Positions 44,674 through 54,373 of a stretch of DNA of 64,000 nucleotides are shown piece by piece. Every line of letters starts with the position of its first letter. The stretch's first letter is position 1. Both the position numbers and the translations under genes were made by a program. Under the pieces are notes generated by a model. The model saw only the letters and a list, made by a program, of their open reading frames with translations, ran no database searches and was not told where the DNA came from. Origin of the DNA: Paralithodes platypus (lineage: Eukaryota; Arthropoda; Malacostraca; Decapoda; Lithodidae); NCBI GenBank assembly GCA_032716605.1, contig CM064501.1, forward strand, positions 24,504,514 to 24,568,513, given 5' to 3'.

Positions 44674-46106
44674 TGATATACGGAGCCCTGTATGTTAATT
44701 TAAGAGTTAGAATTAGAGTTGAAGGAGTCAAACTACCCAAGCGGTGAAGCAGACTAGCGAGCGAACTAGCGAGTGGGAAACCAGCTCGCCCGCATACCAG
44801 CAAACAAGCCTTCACACCTGCGTGCGCCATAGGGGACCCTGCAAACTACTTCGATGACTCGACGCTATGACGTATGATCGACGCCAGGAGACTCCATTGG
44901 ACCATGCGCCTGCTATGCAACTCGAGGAGCTGTGATTGGAGCGGGCACCACCCCCGCCTCCTGATTCGTTCCTACACCATCATTGTTTAGTATATAAGAC
45001 CCGAGTAGTGGGCATTCAAATCAGTCTCATTTGGAGTTGGGGAAGGTGAACTTGCAGCTGGAGGAAGACGGGGTGAAGTATTATAATGGGATTGTGACTG
45101 TCAGTCAGATTATATAAGTGTGTGTTAAGTGTGTTCGGTGTAAACACTTACGTTATGTTGGTTAGTGAGATATGTGATTGGGAATAACGTTAACGCTATT
45201 ATTATGTACTTAACTATTTTAGTTGACTAACTTGTGGACTAAAGCAACTCTTTAAGTAATGGGGTTATGATGAAAGTAAGACTATTGTTTTATATTAATA
45301 CTTACGAGTTCTTTCATTTTTTTTTAATTAAGCTTACATTGCTTAACGGTGCATAGTACGGTATTGCTATTGTCTCATATTAGTAATATCGCCTTAGACT
45401 AACATGGCTGTGTTAATATTACTTCTAGTGATTTCCTAAGCTGAAGAAAATGCTTTTAGCTTCAAAATATTATTTTTGCTTTTCATATTATTTGAGTGAG
45501 ACCTGAATCGAATCTATGAAGCGATCCTGTAACTTAATTTACTCATAATCAAACCTCAATGTTACGTGGTTAAGAAATACATTTATCTAATTATTAAATA
45601 TATATCTAACTTTTTATGTGACTTTGATATAAATCCTGATGATAATAATAATATAATACTGTTAACGTAAGACAAGAACCAAGAATAATTACATTAAATA
45701 TAAATAAAAGTACATATAAGAAAACTATCTATTCATTTCAAAAGGGGTAAGAGACAGAAATATTCTTACTTTAATATTTATCTTTCAAGACTTTTTATAG
45801 AATTAATAGTCCTTCTTTAGATATAACTTCTTCGGTTCATAACCATAGCCTTCTAAGCTTCGGTTAAATAATAATGTTTATAAATACTACATGACTTTAA
45901 TTAGTTTCAGTATTTTTCATAATTAAAGAGTATCAGTCAATAAAGGATACTAAGTCCTAAGATCCAAAAGGAAAGGAAGCAACAACAGAAAATAATTTTA
46001 TTAGATTTTACTTTTGTTTTGCCTTCAGCTGACTGATACCTTAATATATATCTCTGTGCTATCTAGATTCATCAAGTTAACCACTTGAGGATCAAGATAC
46101 GTAACA
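44674..46106 (+). repeat. 5' long terminal repeat
   Basis: 1433 bp, beginning TGATATACGGAGCCC and ending GATACGTAACA (TG...CA). It matches 51324-52646 almost base for base apart from a ~110-bp segment (around 45434-45560) absent from the 3' copy. Confidence 0.95.
44991..45025 (+). promoter_or_regulatory. LTR core promoter candidate
   Basis: TATATAAG at 44991 is followed about 30 bases downstream by TCAGTC, an arthropod initiator-like sequence, placing a likely RNA start near 45021. The same arrangement occurs in the 3' LTR (about 51641). Start position is inferred. Confidence 0.6.
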
Positions 46107-46112
46107 GAAGAG

Positions 46113-46130
46113 TGGCGACCTTGCCAGGAT
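46113..46130 (+). other. Primer-binding site
   Basis: TGGCGACCTTGCCAGGAT begins six bases after the LTR end. Its complement looks like the 3' end and T-arm of a tRNA (TTCGAATCCTGGCAAGG then CGCCA). It resembles the tRNA-Arg primer site of the mdg1/412 group; the tRNA identity is tentative. Confidence 0.7.
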
Positions 46131-46193
46131 TCGTTTCATACAGATTCACTCAGTTTCATTACCGTTTCACTACTTAAAAATCAAATATTAATC

Positions 46194-48269
46194 ATGCCTC
46201 AACTAATTAAAGACTAAGATGCTCGAGTTTTCATAGAATCAGACCCCACAGCCCCTGATATTGACTGTCTGTCAAAATCCGAACTGAAAGTGCTTGCCTC
46301 ACATCTCCAGTTAACTGTCTCAAACATGTCTAAAGCAGAGGTGGCTCAGACCATAAAAACCCACTTGTTCCCTGTAGAAGGCGGGGAGGGAGACGGAGCA
46401 GTTGGTGGGATCCCGAGTAAACCTAGCCAACTTGATGAACAATTGCCACCTGGTTTGACCGGTGATCAAATAGTCGAACTAGAACTAGCCAGAATAAAAG
46501 CAAATACCGAAGAAACCAGCATAAAATGTGAATATCAATATCGTATGGCTCAACTAAATATCAATACAAATGCTCCCGAAATTGCTCCCCCTCTGGGATT
46601 GACTATGACTAGTGTCATTCCACCTTTCACTGAGGATAATGTGCAGGATTTCTTTGTTTTGTTTGAGGAAGTTGCTGGAGGTATGAAGTGGACAAGAGAT
46701 CAATGGCCTTTTATGTTACAAACCGTTTTGACAGGGCAGGCTCGAGCCACGTATTTGTCAGAAGTAGCAGAAGTTAGGCAGGATTATGACAATCTCAAAG
46801 AAGCTATCCTAAAAACCTATAAATTGCAGCCTGAGGCTTACAGGCAATCTTTCCGTAAAAACCAGAAGAAAGTAGAAGAAACCCATAAGATATTTACCAG
46901 GACCATGACTAAAACTTTCAATCATTGGGTCAAGAGTAAGAAAGTCACAAGCTACAACGATCTGAAGGAGTTGGTCCTGTTAGAAAATTTCCTATGGAAA
47001 ATTGATTCTTCTGTATCCTATCATTTAAAGGGGAAAAAGGTAGATTGTCTTGCCGACGCCGCTGACATGGCTGACACATACGTGCTCAACAACAAATTTC
47101 GTGGAAAGAAGCCCTACGATAATTCTAGTTCTAATTTTAAGTATCCCAATCACAAATCTGACAGACCCAGTCACAAGCCTGTAACGTCTTCCCCAGCTAG
47201 CCAAAATAGAATTGTTCCCCCAACTAAAAATGCGACTCAGGGCAATGGTAACAGAGGTGGGCCCCAAACTAATAGTAATGCTCAAAGAGGGAACGTTCCC
47301 GTATCCCCTAAAGTATGTACTTTTTGTGGCAAGAGAGGCCACCTAGCTTATCAGTGCTGGGCCAAGGAGAGAACCGAGAGATCGGGGCAGACAGTTGCCG
47401 CCGTATCTCAAACTCCATATGTGCCTGTAATGCAGGACTCCCGACAGAAGGAGTACCTAGCACCAAAAGTTCCTTTAATGCAGGACTCCCGACAGAAGGA
47501 GTACCTAGCAGCTAACGTAAATCATCTAGACAGGGGTGTAGTAGCATGTGTGGTGCAACCCACTAGGGTTAAGCCAATAATAATTTCACCATCAGTGCAG
47601 GACAGTTACCGTCCCTTTATTTCATCTGGCAACGTGAGATTAAATGGTTGTATGCATGAGGTAAACATTCTGAGAGACACAGGTTCTACTAGCACCCTCA
47701 TGGTGAATCCTTACACTGAGTGCCCACCTGACCAACCAGTTGTAATGAGAGGTGCTGGAGGCCAATTTTATGCACACTTGGTAAAAGGCGAAATTGAATG
47801 TGAGTTACTACAGGGTGAGGCCACCATAGCTTTGTGTAGGTCCCAAGATATCCCTGTGCCTGGGGTAACACTCCTTTTGGGGAATGATGTAGCAGGTGAG
47901 AAGGTCCGACCAGATCCCATTTTGTCACTTTCCCCTGTTAACGAGCCACTAACCGGTGAGCTCGAAAAGGAGATGCCAACAGTTTTCCCTGTGTGTGCTG
48001 TCACACGTTCAATGTCTCAAGTAGCAGTTCCCTCAGACAGAAATGTACCGAATGTAAGAGTTGATGAAAGGGATGATGAGAGTGTGAATGACGCTCCAAC
48101 TGTGCCTGATGATGTGACTGAGGTGGATTTGTCTGACACCTTTATGGCTCATCTTGACCTTAACGATGACCATGAAACCCCTCCAAATTGTCCTAGTGGC
48201 CTGGTAGAGCTACAGAGAGATGATAGTGAATGCAAGGAGTTAGCTGCCAGGTCCGTGAGTGAAGAGTAA
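46194..48269 (+). pseudogene. gag-pro: Gag-protease polyprotein, nonsense codon near start
   Basis: An ATG at 46194 opens the frame but codon 8 is TAA; the uninterrupted frame runs 46290-48269 (659 residues from 46290). It has a retrotransposon Gag-type helical region (WTRDQWPFMLQTVLTGQARA), a CCHC zinc knuckle for RNA packaging at residues 343-356 (CTFCGKRGHLAYQC), and an aspartic protease whose active site DTGS is at residues 463-466 (ILRDTGSTSTLM). Between them a peptide MQDSRQKEYLA is present twice from a 48-bp tandem duplication. The acidic C-terminus after protease is unassigned. Gag and protease share one frame. Confidence 0.88.
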
Positions 48270-48314
48270 TGTGAGAAGGAGGGTGGTGAATGTTTCTACC
48301 TCAAAGGAGGAGTA

Positions 48315-48686
48315 TTGTGGCGTAGATGGAGACCGCCACACAGACCAATCGATGATGGGGCCTGCGACGTCCATCAAGTAGTAGTCCCCAAACCTTGTCG
48401 TAGAGATATCTTGGAAATGGCACATTGTATACCATTGGCAGGACACCTAGGTGTGAGAAAAACTCTAGACAGAATCAGAGCCCACTTTTACTGGCCAGGA
48501 ATGCGTGCAGATGTAGTGGAGTTTTGTAGAGTGTGTCACACTTGCCAGATGACAGGAAAACCCAATCAGAAGGTGCCTGTACATCCTCTGGTGCCCTTGC
48601 CCGTTTTCGAGAATCCTTTTACTCGGGTGGTAGTGGACATTGTAGGCCCATTGCCTAAGACTTCCCAAGGTAACATTTATTATTAA
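48315..48686 (+). pseudogene. int: Integrase N-terminal zinc domain and start of core
   Basis: The HHCC zinc-binding region is visible (MAHCIPLAGHLGVRKTL ... FCRVCHTCQ), then the first core aspartate in VVVDIVGPLPK. The frame stops at about 48686 and the rest of the core continues in another frame from 48692. The preceding WRRWRPP is the usual lead-in to the integrase of this group. It is separated from the protease frame by a stop at 48269. Confidence 0.88.
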
Positions 48687-48691
48687 CTATC

Positions 48692-50065
48692 ATGGACATG
48701 GCAACTCGCTACCCAGAGGCTATACCCTTAAGGACTACCTCTGCTCCAACTGTCATCAAGGAACTGCTCAAATTCTTCACCAGAATGGGTTTCCCCCATG
48801 AGGTGCAAAGTGGTCAAGGAACTAATTTTACCTCTAAAAAATTTCAGCAGTCCCTGAAGGAGTTGGGTATCGAGCATGTTAAGTCTAGCACCTACCACCC
48901 AGAGAGTCAAGGGGTTCTCGAACGATATCATCAGACATTAAAGGGAATGTTACGTATATATTGTACAGAGACCGGAGTTGAGTGGGATAAGGGGGTACCT
49001 TTTCTTTTATTTGCTACTTGTGAGGTTCCAACTGAATCCCTGGGTTTTTTCCCTAATGAGCTAGTTTTCGGTCACCAGGTAAGAGGTCCTTTGCAACTAT
49101 TGCAGGATAGCCTAGTTGGCCAGGAGGGGAACCAAAACCTCCTCAAGTATGTTTCAGATTTCAAAACCCGGCTGAGATCCTCATGCGAGTTTGCCGCTCA
49201 AAACTTGACAGTGGCTAAAAGCTCCATGAAGACCTGGTATGACAGAAAAGCCTGTGAGAGGGAGTTTCAGCCCGATGATGAGGTTTTGGTCCTGCTCCCC
49301 CTTTTTGGCCAACCTTTATCTGCCAAGTTCAGGGGCCCATATAAGATCATTCGGAGGGTGAGCATTACCGATTATCTAGTAACTACCCCAGACAGGAGAA
49401 AGCCCACGCAAGTATTCCATATAAATATGTTGAAACCCTACCATAGGTCCCCTGATTCCTCTCCTCCAGATTCTCCCACTGTGGCAGTGAATGTCAGGAC
49501 CTGTGGACAGCCTGGTGCGGACGAAGTCTTCAGTTCTCTTACTGACCCGCAACAGACTGTTCCAGAGCCTGAAGGTATCCATGCAGACTTTGACTTGTCA
49601 TGTAGCCTATCCAACTTTCAGTATAATTCAGTAGCTTGGGGGGAATTACCATCTAAACTATGTCATCTTCCCTCTGATCAAGCGAACCAACTAATCTCTG
49701 TTTTATCTCAGTCTCCCAGTGTGTTCCGTGATACTCCAGGGCTCACTTCTTTGGCCGTGCACGACATCGACGTAGGGGATGCAACTCCCATTAAACTATC
49801 CCCCTACCGTGTCTCGCCACAACGCAGGAGTATACTGCAGGTCGAGCTTGACTTTATGTTATCTAATGGGCTGATCACAAGGGCCTTAAGCCAGTGGTCA
49901 TACTTGTGGTCATACTTGTGCCAAAGCCAGACGGGAGCCATAGGTTATGTATGGACTATAGGCAAGTTAATGCTGTCACAAAGAACGATACCTACCCACT
50001 GCCACGGATCGACGACTGCATTGACCAGATTGGTACAGCCACCTATATCAGCAAGATTGACTTAA
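48692..50065 (+). pseudogene. int-RT: Integrase core and C-terminus fused to start of reverse transcriptase
   Basis: 457-codon open frame. Residues 1-170 continue the integrase core: the second catalytic position reads QSGQGTNF at residue 41, Gly instead of Asp, while the catalytic Glu is kept in PESQGVLERYH. A GPY/F-type module follows (AKFRGPYKIIRR, HINMLKPYH, about residues 205-250). The same frame then enters RT (VFRDTPGLTSLAVHDIDVGD, IKLSPYRVSP, LSNGLITRALSQWS) before a frameshift near 49900. One continuous frame from integrase into RT shows that the order is native, not a later rearrangement. Confidence 0.9.
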
Positions 50066-50265
50066 TGAAGGGATATTGGCAAGTTGCTCTCACCCCTAGA
50101 GCGAGGGAAATATCATGCTTTGTAGTCAACAATCAAGCCTTCTGCTGTAACGTAATGCCCTACGGCTTGAAAAACGCTCCAGCTACATTCCAGCGCCTCA
50201 TGAATTTGGTGACTTTTCACAGTCATGGGAGGAGCATCTTTACCAACTTAGATTGCTGTTCTTAA
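49894..50265 (+). pseudogene. RT: Reverse transcriptase palm, catalytic box lost
   Basis: After the frameshift the frame reads LVPKPDGSHRLCMDYRQVN, DTYPLPRIDDCIDQIG, YISKIDLMKGYWQVAL (first catalytic Asp in KIDL), MPYGLKNAPATFQRLMN. It should next carry the YXDD box, but the sequence jumps from LMNLV to a segment matching the region after the box, a deletion of roughly 20-35 codons that also shifts the frame. The polymerase is therefore inactive. Confidence 0.88.
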
Positions 50266-50999
50266 ATCTTGCTGATGCCAATCTGGTGGTTAATCTTAAG
50301 AAATGCACCTTTGTAAAGAGTACGGTCCAGTATCTAGGATATACGGTAGGTCAGGGGCAGGTTGCACCTCCTCAAGCAAAGGTAGAGTCTATTCTAGAAT
50401 TCCCAACTCCTAGCACTAAGAAACATATCCAAAGGTACCTAGGCATGATTGGTTATTATAGGCGTTTCATCTTAAATTTTTCAAAGTTGACAGCTCCCCT
50501 GACAGATCTTCTCCGTAAGGATGTGAAGTTTGATTGGTCCTCTGAACGTGAAGAGGCCTTTATTGCTACCAAATATATATTATCTAATTATCCTGTACTC
50601 CGAGCTCCTGATTTTAACAGATCTTTTTCCCTAGCAGTGGATGTGAGCAATACCGGGGTTGGTGCAGTGTTGTTCCAGGAAGACGACTGTGAGGTATTGC
50701 ATCCTGTGTGCTATTTCAGTAAAAAATTAAATTCTGCCCAACGTAACTATTCAGTCATTGAGAAGGAGCTGTTAGCATTCATTTTATCCCTTCAATACTT
50801 TGCTGTCTATGTGCAATCTGCCTCTGGTGCCATCACTGTGTATACTGACCATCACCCCTTAAATTTTTTGCATAAGTTCCAAAATAAAAACCAACGATTG
50901 ACCAGGTGGAGTTTGTTGCTGCAGGAATACTCCCTGGATGTCAAACATATTAAGAGGGTCCAGAACGTGCTAGCCGATTGCCTATCACGTATCTGTTAA
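50253..50999 (+). pseudogene. RT-RH: RT thumb/connection and RNase H
   Basis: LVVNLKKCTFVKSTVQYLGY, LGMIGYYRRFILNFSK and LTDLLRKDVKFDWSSERE are the end of gypsy-type RT. RNase H follows with its acidic residues in AVDVSNTGVGAV, IEKELLAF and YTDHHPLNF, ending RVQNVLADCLSRIC and stop at 50999. 248 residues, intact within itself. Confidence 0.9.
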
Positions 51000-51013
51000 A
51001 GATTACATTTACC

Positions 51014-51262
51014 AGGTTGGCCTCATACAGCAGTAAGTTTAATTTAATGAGAGGATTTTGGCAATTAGCTCTCCCTTGTAGCGAGGTAAATATCATGTTT
51101 TAGTAGTGCGCTGTCAAGCCTTCAGCTGTGAGATGCCTTGCAGTTCGAATAACGGTCCAGCTACGTTCTGATGTGGTACCTGGAGACGTTGCCTACTTTG
51201 GGTGATATCCTTATTATATCCTCATTATAATCTTGCTGTTGCCAATCTGGTGGTGAATCTAT
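51014..51262 (+). pseudogene. Second, diverged RT fragment between RNase H and the 3' LTR
   Basis: Parallels 50040-50300: ATTTTGGCAATTAGCTCTC matches the GYWQVAL codons, then TCAAGCCTTCAGCTGTGAGA and GCTGTTGCCAATCTGGTGGT match the later blocks. Stops in all frames. It may be a recombination or template-switch remnant from a related element. Confidence 0.7.
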
Positions 51263-51311
51263 TTATGTATTATGTTTCATATTATGTACTATATTCCTTA
51301 AACTCTTTTCT

Positions 51312-51321
51312 AGGGGGGAGG
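51312..51321 (+). other. Polypurine tract
   Basis: AGGGGGGAGG, two bases before the 3' LTR, as expected for plus-strand DNA priming. Confidence 0.85.
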
Positions 51322-51323
51322 TC

Positions 51324-52642
51324 TGACATACGGAGCCCTGTATGTTAATTTAAGAGTTAGAATTAGAGTTGAAGGAGTCAAACTACCCAAGCGGTGAAGC
51401 AGACTAGCGAGCGAACTAGCGAGTGGGAAACCAGCTCGCCCGCATACCAGCAAACAAGCCTTCACACCTGCGTGCGTCATAGGGGACCCTGCAAACTACT
51501 TCGATGACTCGACGCTATGACGTATGATCGACGCCAGGAGACTCCATTGGACCATGCGCCTGCTATGCAACTCGAGGAGCTGTGATTGGAGCGGGCACCA
51601 CCCCCGCCTCCTGATTCGTTCCTACACCATCATTGTTTAGTATATAAGACCCGAGTAGTGGGCATTCAAATCAGTCTCATTTGGAGTTGGGGAAGGTGAA
51701 CTTGCAGCTGGAGGAAGACGGGGTGAAGTATTATAATGGGATTGTGACTGTCAGTCAGATTATATAAGTGTGTGTTAAGTGTGTTCGGTGTAAACACTTA
51801 CGTTATGTTGGTTAGTGAGATATGTGATTGGGAAAAACGTTAACGCTATTATTATGTACTTAACTATTTTAGTTGACTAACTTGTGGACTAAAGCAACTC
51901 TTTAAGTAATGGGGTTATGATGAAAGTAAGACTATTGTTTTATATTAATACTTACGAGTTCTTTCATTTTTTTTAAATTAAGCTTACATTGCTTAACGGT
52001 GCTTAGTACGGTGATGCTATTGTCTCATATTAGTAATATCGCCTTAGACTAACATGGCTGTGTTAATATTACTTCTATGTTACCTCAATGTAACCTCAAT
52101 GTTACGTGGTTAAGAAATACATTTATCTAATTATTAAATATATATCTAACTTTTTATGTGACTTTGATATAAATCCTGATGATAATAATAATATAATACT
52201 GTTAACGTAAGACAAGAACCACGAATAATTACATTAAATATAAATAAAAGGACATATAAGAAAACTATCTATTCATTTCAAAAGGGGTAAGAGACAGAAA
52301 TATTCTTACTTTAATATTTATCTTTCAAGACTTTTTATAGAATTAATAGTCCTTCTTTAGATATAACTTCTTCGGTTCATAACCATAGCCTACTAAGCTT
52401 CGGTTAAATAATAATGTTTATAAATACTACATGACTTTAATTAGTTTCAGTATTTTTCATAATTAAAGAGTATCAGTCAATAAAGGATACTAAGTCCTAA
52501 GATCCAAAAGGAAAGGAAGCAACAACAGGAAATAATTTTATTAGATTTTACTTTTGTTTTGCCTTCAGCTGACTGATACCTTAATATATATCTCTGTGCT
52601 ATCTAGATTCATCAAGTTAACCACTTGAGGATCAAGATACGT

Positions 52643-52646
<4 letters not shown>
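51324..52646 (+). repeat. 3' long terminal repeat, with internal deletion
   Basis: 1323 bp, beginning TGACATACGGAGCCC and ending GATACGTAACA. Compared with the 5' LTR it lacks about 110 bp after AATATTACTTCTA and carries a short CCTCAATGTAA duplication at the junction. Few other differences. Confidence 0.95.
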
Positions 52647-52718
<72 letters not shown>

Positions 52719-52738
52719 TATATATATACTGTATATAT
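52647..52738. repeat. (AT)n microsatellite
   Basis: About 70 bp of AT dinucleotides followed by the palindromic CAGTATATATATACTGTATA. Confidence 0.95.
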
Positions 52739-52841
52739 GAACAAAATAGATAATTAATGGTGCTATCCGGTACTAACTTCTAATATTCTAATAATGTGAG
52801 GTAATACTTATACGTTAACAAAATACAAATACAACTTATTT

Positions 52842-53059
52842 CCTAATCCCTTCTGTACCGGCAACGTCTATATTATGTGTTAGCTACATTTAGACGATTT
52901 TACGAAACTTATGAAGGCTATAATTTATGGTAGGTAAAAAGATACATTGAGGTAGCCTGAAACCTTTTTATTGGTACACATCTTTCCTAAGATTATTAAA
53001 ATCATCTAATAGTTGGCAGAATATGATGAAAAGGACACCATCGGAACTGAATGGGTTAA
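52842..53059. mobile_element. MITE family B, copy
   Basis: Left end CTAATCCCTTCTGTACCGGC, right end GGAACTGAATGGGTTAA; interior ACATTTAGACGATTTTACG as in the 5972 copy. The left TTAA has mutated to CTAA. Confidence 0.75.
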
Positions 53060-53185
53060 ATAAAATATATCTCGTAATATTTGGAATGCATATATTTTAT
53101 TAGCAGTTCAACCTTATTATTTGGCTGAGTATTCCTGTCTCCCAGATATAACGTGCGAGTTACTACCCATTATATTGCTAACACC

Positions 53186-53547
53186 TTAACGGGAGCTATT
53201 TTACTTGTTATTGACCCCTTCCTCCCTCATGCTTAGCCCCATTAATTAGGATAATTTAAGACGCTCATCCCATTAGTTAGGCGATTTTATGACCTTTCGC
53301 CTCGTTTCTTTGTCAATATCAAAGATCTTCCATGCACTTTAGTTATAGATGTTTTTTCCTGGCGAGCGACAGCGAGCCTGAAATTTAGTAGGAACCGGCC
53401 TTCGGCCGGAACATTCGTCTATTGAAAACTGTACAAATTTATCTTGGTGGTGTATTTTTAAACTTGATTGAGGTCTAGGGAGCAAACTAAACTAAAATAT
53501 ATAATAATATGAAAATAAAAGCAGTTAATAGACTAACCTCCCCTTAA
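53186..53547. mobile_element. MITE family A, copy 8
   Basis: TTAACGGGAGC at the left, AACCTCCCCTTAA at the right, with CCTGGCGAGCGACAGCGAGC inside; same orientation as 26-394. Confidence 0.75.
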
Positions 53548-54370
53548 GTGCGTGGTAATAGTCTATAATGTTATTCTGACTCACACTTGACCTCTTGAGG
53601 ATAATGACGCGTGTTAACAGTTTAATATTAGACAACTTAATTCAACTTAGGAAGAACTTGTGGGAGCTAGAGAGGTAATTGGGATTGTTTTTACCTTTTA
53701 TATTCATTAAGATCCTTCCTGAGTTGTACAAATGTGTCTAATGATAGCCAGAATAAACTGTCAGAATGCGTCATAATCCTCAGGGGGGTAATCGATTAGG
53801 AATGCTTGACATATTTATTGACCCTCTGAGCCCAAGAGTCTCACAGAAATATTAACCATAGTAAGTGGATAAAGGCTGTATAGGAATCAAATGGTTAAAC
53901 AGCATCGTTGATTAACTCTGTAACCATATGTTTCGAAAAAATATTCATATTTAGCTTGAAGGGGGTTTGGGGGACGGTTTTTTAGTTTGATGTCGGGGGT
54001 GGGGGGGGGGGGGGGCCCCCCCCCCCTGGAGAGGCGTGTTTATAAATCTAAGGGTTAAACTTAAACTACATTGTTTGGTATGACATACAAATAATAAAAA
54101 ATATCAATAATATTCTTTGTGTACGTAAAGCCTGTGAATGTGTATCCTTTGAAAGTACTGATAACAAGTGTGTACCTTAAACAAATCGAGTATAAGTTCT
54201 GTTTGTATTTGCGACGGCATCATTTACGAGATCGAAACATATCTCTATTGAATAATGTTAAGCAAAGTGCACATACATTTTGTACCTATTTATCGTGGCA
54301 AACCTAGAAGGTCTTCATCCCAGATGTTGTTCAGAAGCAACTTAAGTGTGAATATTCTATAACATTTTTG
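53548..54370. other. Intergenic DNA with MITE fragments and a G/C run
   Basis: A family B-like remnant occupies about 53565-53790 (ACGCGTGTTAACAG to TGCGTCATAATCCTCAGG) and a family A right-end fragment about 53930-54000. A G run then C run lies at about 53999-54027. No gene recognised in 54030-54370. Confidence 0.45.
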
Positions 54371-54373
54371 TTT

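Larger units (their letters stand above)
44674..52646 (+). mobile_element. Gmr1-like Ty3/gypsy LTR retrotransposon, inactive
   Basis: Two long terminal repeats (44674-46106 and 51324-52646) flank Gag, protease, integrase, reverse transcriptase and RNase H in that order. Integrase before RT is unlike standard Ty3/gypsy and matches the Gmr1-like group. Primer-binding site and polypurine tract are in place. Breaks: a nonsense codon near the Gag start, stops between protease and integrase and inside integrase, a catalytic Asp replaced by Gly in integrase, a frameshift in RT and loss of the RT catalytic box. The 3' LTR lacks about 110 bp present in the 5' LTR; otherwise the LTRs are nearly identical, suggesting a fairly recent insertion. 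Flanks are AT repeats and no clean target duplication is seen. Confidence 0.92.

Noticed and set aside
47698..48004. Minus-strand frames across Gag-protease
   Set aside because: Opposite-strand shadows of a clear retrotransposon frame.
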